DNA of 9,298 bases from DASUMF01 sp040510575 (GTDB lineage: Bacteria > Actinomycetota > Acidimicrobiia > IMCC26256 > DASPTH01). Positions 6,440 to 9,298 of this stretch are shown piece by piece. Location: NCBI GenBank assembly GCA_040510575.1, contig JBEVIU010000160.1:1-9298 (forward strand), in the 5' to 3' direction. Numbering within the stretch: the first letter of the stretch is position 1; every line of letters begins with the position of its first letter. The position numbers were made by a program, and so were the translations under genes. The notes under the pieces were generated by a model. It was not told where the DNA came from. It did no database searches and was given only the letters and a program-made list of their open reading frames with translations.

Positions 6440-7875
6440 GGACCCGCCGCGACCGGGATGCGGATCCGGCGCCGTCGCATCGGTGGATGGACCGCGACGG
6501 CGTCGCCGCGCAGCCAGTGCGGCGCCGCGGCGGTGATCACGACATCCACCGTGTCGCCGGCCCGAACGGCGTGGCCGATGCTGATCAACGGGTCGATCGG
6601 GAAGTGCACGAGCTTGTTCTGCCGCGTGCGCCCGGACCACAGCGCCGCGTCCTTCTTCGACGGACCCTCCGCGACCAAGGACTCGGTGCGACCGATGCGC
6701 GCCTCGTGGCGCGTGAGCGCGTGACGCTCGACCAGTTCCATGAGTCGGTCCATCCGCTCGCGTGCCACGTCGGGCGCCACGAACAGCTCGGTCATCTCGG
6801 CAGCCGGCGTGCCCGGTCGGGGCGAGAAGACGAACGTGAACGCCGCGTCGTACGCGGCGGCGTCGACCACCTCGAGCGTGCGTTCGAAGTCGTCGTCGGT
6901 CTCGCCGGGAAAGCCCACGATGATGTCGGTGGTGACGGCGAGGTCCGGAATCGCGGCGCGCGCGGCGGCGAGCTTCTCGAGGTAGCGCTCGGCGCGGTAG
7001 CCGCGCCGCATTCGGGCCAGCGTGCGGTCACTCCCCGACTGCAGCGGAAGGTGCAGGTGCTCGCACACGGACGCGCACTCCGCCATCGCGGCGATGGTGT
7101 CGGGGCGGAGGTCCTTCGGGTGCGGAGACGTGAACCGGATCCGGTCGATGCCGTCGACCGCGTCGAGGGCCCGGAGGAGATCGGCGAACTGCGGCCGGTA
7201 CTGGCCGGCACCGAGGTCGCGCCCGTACGAGTTCACGTTCTGGCCGAGCAAGGTGACCTCGCGCACGCCGTCGGCCGCGAGCTCCTCGACCTCGCGCACG
7301 ATGTCGCCCATCCGGCGGCTCACCTCGGCGCCGCGCACGATCGGCACGATGCAGAACGCGCACGAGTTGTCGCAACCCAGCTGGATGGTGACCCACGCGG
7401 CATGGCTGTGGTCGCGTTGCGCCGGCAGGGCGGAGGGATAGGCCTCGTGCTCCTCGAGGATCTCGACGACGGGCCCTTCGGTGCGGGCCCGCTCGAGCAA
7501 TGTGCCAGCGTGCGCCAGGTTGTGCGTGCCGAACACGACGTCGACGTGACCGGCGCGCTCGACGATGAGCTCCCGGTCCTTTTGGGCGAGGCACCCGCCG
7601 ACCGCGATCTGGAGGTCGGGCCTCGCCGTCTTCAGCGCTTTCAGGCGTCCGAGATGTCCGTAGAGCTTGTTGTCGGCGTTCTCACGGATGCAGCAGGTGT
7701 TCAGCACCACGACGTCGGCGGCCTCGAGATCGTCGGTCGCGACCATCCCCTGCCCGGCGAGCAGCCCTGCGATCCGCTCGGAGTCGTGCTCGTTCATCTG
7801 GCACCCGTAGGTGCGCACATGAAAGCGACGAGGGCTCTCGGTGGCGGCGGCGGGGTTCGCGGGCTGGTCGGGCAC
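6436..7875 (-). CDS. miaB: tRNA-2-methylthio-N6-dimethylallyladenosine synthase MiaB
   Basis: MiaB is a radical-SAM methylthiotransferase that converts i6A37 of tRNA to ms2i6A37, using the product of the next gene. From the GTG at 7875 it is 479 residues. The N-terminal MTTase domain carries three cluster cysteines: TYGCQMNEHDS (Cys25), LNTCCIREN (Cys61) and VGGCLAQKD (Cys95). The radical-SAM core has CxxxCxxC in QLGCDNSCAFC (Cys168, 172, 175), then GQNVNSYG, HLHLPLQSGSD and DIIVGFPGETD. A TRAM RNA-binding domain covers about 390-465. The protein ends in a short basic tail (PPMRRRRIRIP) beyond TRAM. The frame is open upstream to 8019, inside the epimerase gene; that part looks like shadow sequence. 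GTG 7875 gives a normal N-terminal length, and TACACT lies 8 bases before it. Its stop overlaps the miaA TTG. Confidence 0.96.
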   Translation of the reverse strand: MPDQPANPAAATESPRRFHVRTYGCQMNEHDSERIAGLLAGQGMVATDDLEAADVVVLNTCCIRENADNKLYGHLGRLKALKTARPDLQIAVGGCLAQKDRELIVERAGHVDVVFGTHNLAHAGTLLERARTEGPVVEILEEHEAYPSALPAQRDHSHAAWVTIQLGCDNSCAFCIVPIVRGAEVSRRMGDIVREVEELAADGVREVTLLGQNVNSYGRDLGAGQYRPQFADLLRALDAVDGIDRIRFTSPHPKDLRPDTIAAMAECASVCEHLHLPLQSGSDRTLARMRRGYRAERYLEKLAAARAAIPDLAVTTDIIVGFPGETDDDFERTLEVVDAAAYDAAFTFVFSPRPGTPAAEMTELFVAPDVARERMDRLMELVERHALTRHEARIGRTESLVAEGPSKKDAALWSGRTRQNKLVHFPIDPLISIGHAVRAGDTVDVVITAAAPHWLRGDAVAVHPPMRRRRIRIPVAAGP

Positions 7876-7912
7876 GGCTGCCCAGTGTACGGGCGCCCTG
7901 CTCCTCAGCCGT
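7874..7912. repeat. 7-bp inverted repeat around the epimerase-miaB gap
   Basis: ACGGCTG at 7874-7880 and CAGCCGT at 7906-7912 are perfect inverted copies, separated by 25 bases that include the palindrome GGGCGCCC (7891-7898) and the putative miaB -10. The arms touch the epimerase stop and the miaB start. No T-run follows, so this is not a standard terminator. Arms this short may occur by chance in GC-rich DNA. Confidence 0.3.
7884..7889 (-). promoter_or_regulatory. Possible -10 element (TACACT) for leaderless miaB
   Basis: TACACT fits TANNNT and lies 8 bases before the miaB GTG, in the 29-base gap after the epimerase. No Shine-Dalgarno stands at normal distance; GGAGCAGGG is over 15 bases away. 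No good -35 is visible at 16-19 bases upstream. Confidence 0.4.
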
Positions 7913-8450
7913 CGAAACGTTCGGGGAAGAGCTCCCGCAACGTCGGGTTGGAGCGGTCGCGGTCGGACAGCACCGGGGAAGCGAGCGGCCACTCGATGGC
8001 GAGGTCGGGGTCGTCCCACGCGACGGCGCGGGTGTCAGTGCCGTCGTAGTACGAGTCGACCAGATAGAGGTAGTGGACCGGGTCCTCACCGACGACGCAG
8101 ATGGAGTTGGCGAGGCCGCTCGGGATGAACAGGGCCATCGGCTCCGTCGCGTCGAACGTGATCGTCTCCACCCGCCCGAAGGTGGGGAGCTCCGGTCGGA
8201 TGTCGACGACTGCGGCGAACATCGTGCCCGTCACCGGGTAGACGAGCTTGTTCCACGCCTCGGCATGCAGCGCGCGCAGCACGCCCGGCTCCGACACGGA
8301 GTGGTTCCACTGCACCGGCCGGAACTCGAAGCCGATGGCATCGGTGAGCTCGTTCCAGCGCACGACCTCGCGGAAGAAACCGCGGTCGTCGCGTTGGCTC
8401 GCACGCTCCACCAGGTGGAGCCCGGGGATGGAGAGCTCGCGGGCGCTCAT
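7905..8450 (-). CDS. RmlC-like dTDP-4-dehydrorhamnose 3,5-epimerase family protein (divergent)
   Basis: A cupin-fold sugar epimerase of the RmlC family, which epimerises C3/C5 of dTDP-4-keto-6-deoxyhexoses for surface polysaccharide. From the ATG at 8450 it has 181 residues, the usual size. Family marks: DDRGFFREVVRWNEL (21-35), GVLRALHAEAWNKLV (56-70) with the expected catalytic His62, VDIRPELPTFG (82-92), AWDDPDLAIEWP (144-155) and LSDRDRSNP (161-169) with Asp165 as candidate dyad partner. Oddities: the segment between the catalytic His and the Lys is shorter than the usual H-Y-Q...K form, and the usual FAHGF reads LANSI, lacking that His. Substrate is therefore unclear. An in-frame GTG at 8459 would add three residues. 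No other sugar-nucleotide gene is in the window. It sits where recX commonly follows recA in actinobacteria. Confidence 0.88.
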   Translation of the reverse strand: MSARELSIPGLHLVERASQRDDRGFFREVVRWNELTDAIGFEFRPVQWNHSVSEPGVLRALHAEAWNKLVYPVTGTMFAAVVDIRPELPTFGRVETITFDATEPMALFIPSGLANSICVVGEDPVHYLYLVDSYYDGTDTRAVAWDDPDLAIEWPLASPVLSDRDRSNPTLRELFPERFDG

Positions 8451-8477
8451 GGCGGGCACGCTAGACCGCGCCCGCCA
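8450..8477. repeat. 8-bp inverted repeat over the epimerase start region
   Basis: TGGCGGGC (8450-8457) and GCCCGCCA (8470-8477) are perfect inverted copies with a 12-base spacer that contains the putative -10 hexamer (8458-8463). One arm ends on the ATG. It could be an operator, or a start-occluding hairpin in recA read-through mRNA. No T-run follows, so it is not a classical terminator. Confidence 0.4.
8458..8463 (-). promoter_or_regulatory. Possible -10 element (TAGCGT) for leaderless epimerase gene
   Basis: TAGCGT fits TANNNT and ends exactly 7 bases before the ATG at 8450, in the 65-base gap after recA. No Shine-Dalgarno lies near the ATG. TCGACA upstream resembles a -35 but is 23 bases away, which is too far. 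Confidence 0.35.
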
Positions 8478-8515
8478 CGAGCCCCTTGTCGAACGATCCG
8501 TCGTGCAGTGGTGCG

Positions 8516-9298
8516 TCAGCCGTTGGCGTCGACGGTTTCCTCGTCGGTGACGTCGATCTCGATCTCGCCCTCGGGCGCGTCGTCGATCCCGACCTCCTTG
8601 CGGATCTTGTCGCTGATCTCCACCATGAGGTCGAGGTTGTCGGCGAGGAAGTTCTTGGCGTTCTCGCGCCCCTGGCCGAGCTGCTCACCCTCGTAGGTGA
8701 ACCACGCACCCGACTTCTTCACGATCCCGAGATCGACGCCGGCGTCGAGCAGCGAGCCCTCTCGGCTGATGCCCTTGCCGTACATGATGTCGAACTCGGC
8801 CTGCTTGAAGGGCGGGCTCACCTTGTTCTTCACGACCTTCACCCGCGTCCGGTTGCCCGTGATCTCGGCACCGTCCTTGATCGACTCGACGCGGCGGATG
8901 TCGAGACGGACCGACGAGTAGAACTTCAGCGCGCGGCCACCGGGCGTGGTCTCGGGCGAGCCCCACATCACGCCGATCTTCTCCCGCAGCTGGTTGATGA
9001 AGACACAGATCGTGCGCGACCGGTTGAGGTTGCCGGTGAGCTTGCGCAGCGCCTGGCTCATGAGCCGGGCCTGGAGGCCGACGTGGGTGTCGCCCATCTC
9101 GCCCTCGATCTCGGCCTTCGGCACCAACGCGGCGACCGAGTCGATCACGATCACGGCGAGCGCGCCCGAGCGGATGAGCATGTCGGCGATCTCGAGTGCC
9201 TGCTCGCCCGTGTCGGGCTGGGAGATCAGCAGCTCGTCGACGTTCACACCGATCGCCTGCGCGTAGACCGGGTCCATCGCGTGCTCGGCGTCGATGTA
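8516..9298 (-). CDS. recA: Recombinase RecA (5' end cut by window)
   Basis: RecA forms ATP-dependent filaments on single-stranded DNA for homologous recombination and triggers LexA/UmuD-type self-cleavage in the SOS response. The visible 260 residues begin at YIDAEHAMDPVYA, equal to about E. coli residue 93, and include the catalytic Glu of the DAEHA motif. Walker A lies beyond the right edge. Visible parts: SQPDTGEQALEI, Walker B VIVIDSVAAL, loop L1 near EGEMGDTHVG, FINQLREKIGV with the Gln that links ATP to DNA binding, loop L2 near GSPETTPGGRALKFY, VKVVKNKVSPPFKQAEFDI, the C-terminal domain, and an acidic tail (APEGEIEIDVTDEETVDANG). The visible part is continuous, with no intein such as that of M. 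tuberculosis RecA. The stop at 8516 is followed by 65 non-coding bases, then the epimerase instead of recX. Confidence 0.98.
   Translation of the reverse strand, partial: YIDAEHAMDPVYAQAIGVNVDELLISQPDTGEQALEIADMLIRSGALAVIVIDSVAALVPKAEIEGEMGDTHVGLQARLMSQALRKLTGNLNRSRTICVFINQLREKIGVMWGSPETTPGGRALKFYSSVRLDIRRVESIKDGAEITGNRTRVKVVKNKVSPPFKQAEFDIMYGKGISREGSLLDAGVDLGIVKKSGAWFTYEGEQLGQGRENAKNFLADNLDLMVEISDKIRKEVGIDDAPEGEIEIDVTDEETVDANG

Noticed and set aside
6440..6640. N-terminal extension of miaA by 67 codons
   Set aside because: The region is Arg-rich, lies inside the TRAM end of miaB and has no counterpart in MiaA; the TTG at 6439 gives a normal length.
7876..8019. N-terminal extension of miaB by 48 codons into the epimerase gene
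   Set aside because: The translation has a shadow-like composition, and MiaB proteins normally begin shortly before the first cluster cysteine.
8451..8515. Rho-independent terminator after recA
   Set aside because: The inverted repeat present is not followed by a T-run on the minus strand, so read-through or Rho-dependent ending cannot be excluded.
1370..8696. Very long plus-strand frames (1370-3367, 3364-5148, 4698-5705, 5684-6724, 6361-8049, 8073-8696)
   Set aside because: All lie antisense to convincing genes. In GC-rich DNA the complementary frames stay open because TTA, CTA and TCA codons are rare; for example 3364-5148 is in exact codon register with hflX. Their translations are rich in Arg, Gly, Val and His with no family motif.
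8516..9298. Intein in RecA
   Set aside because: The visible RecA sequence is continuous through Walker B, L1, L2 and the C-terminal domain; an insertion in the missing N-terminal third cannot be judged.

Overview
The window is a GC-rich, densely packed block of housekeeping genes, and every supported gene lies on the minus strand. The gene order recA – (sugar epimerase) – miaB – miaA – dapF – hflX, the high GC, the GTG and TTG starts, and a mycobacterial-type DapC point to an actinobacterium (Actinomycetota). The E. coli-type DapD and the missing recX suggest a deep or non-classical lineage; class Acidimicrobiia is my guess, from gene content only. Nothing here looks like a phage, plasmid, insertion sequence, CRISPR array, rRNA or tRNA.

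Layout in the direction of transcription (right to left): 3' part of recA (9298-8516); a divergent RmlC-like sugar epimerase (8450-7905); miaB (7875-6436) and miaA (6439-5507), which together make the ms2i6A37 tRNA modification; dapF (5510-4647); hflX (4650-3316); a soluble PAS-PAS-GGDEF diguanylate cyclase (3319-1970); dapC (1959-775); and the first 248 codons of dapD (745 to the left edge). Non-coding DNA totals only about 130 bases, in four gaps of 65, 29, 10 and 29 bases. No stretch above 300 bases lacks a gene. Four junctions overlap by a few bases (TTGA, ATGA, GTGA, ATGA), so miaB-miaA-dapF-hflX-GGDEF reads as one translationally coupled unit.

The genes cover DNA repair (RecA), translation fidelity and ribosome rescue (MiaB, MiaA, HflX) and the succinylase branch of the diaminopimelate/lysine pathway (DapD, DapC, DapF). 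A complete-looking c-di-GMP synthase is inserted between hflX and dapC. Three points deserve a second look. (1) The three genes that have neither an overlap nor a Shine-Dalgarno each carry a TANNNT hexamer 7-8 bases before the start codon, as expected for leaderless promoters. (2) DapD has lost the conserved Glu of the usual VVEG motif. (3) A diguanylate cyclase is coupled to hflX. The large plus-strand reading frames are antisense shadows. I found no wholly new multi-gene system.
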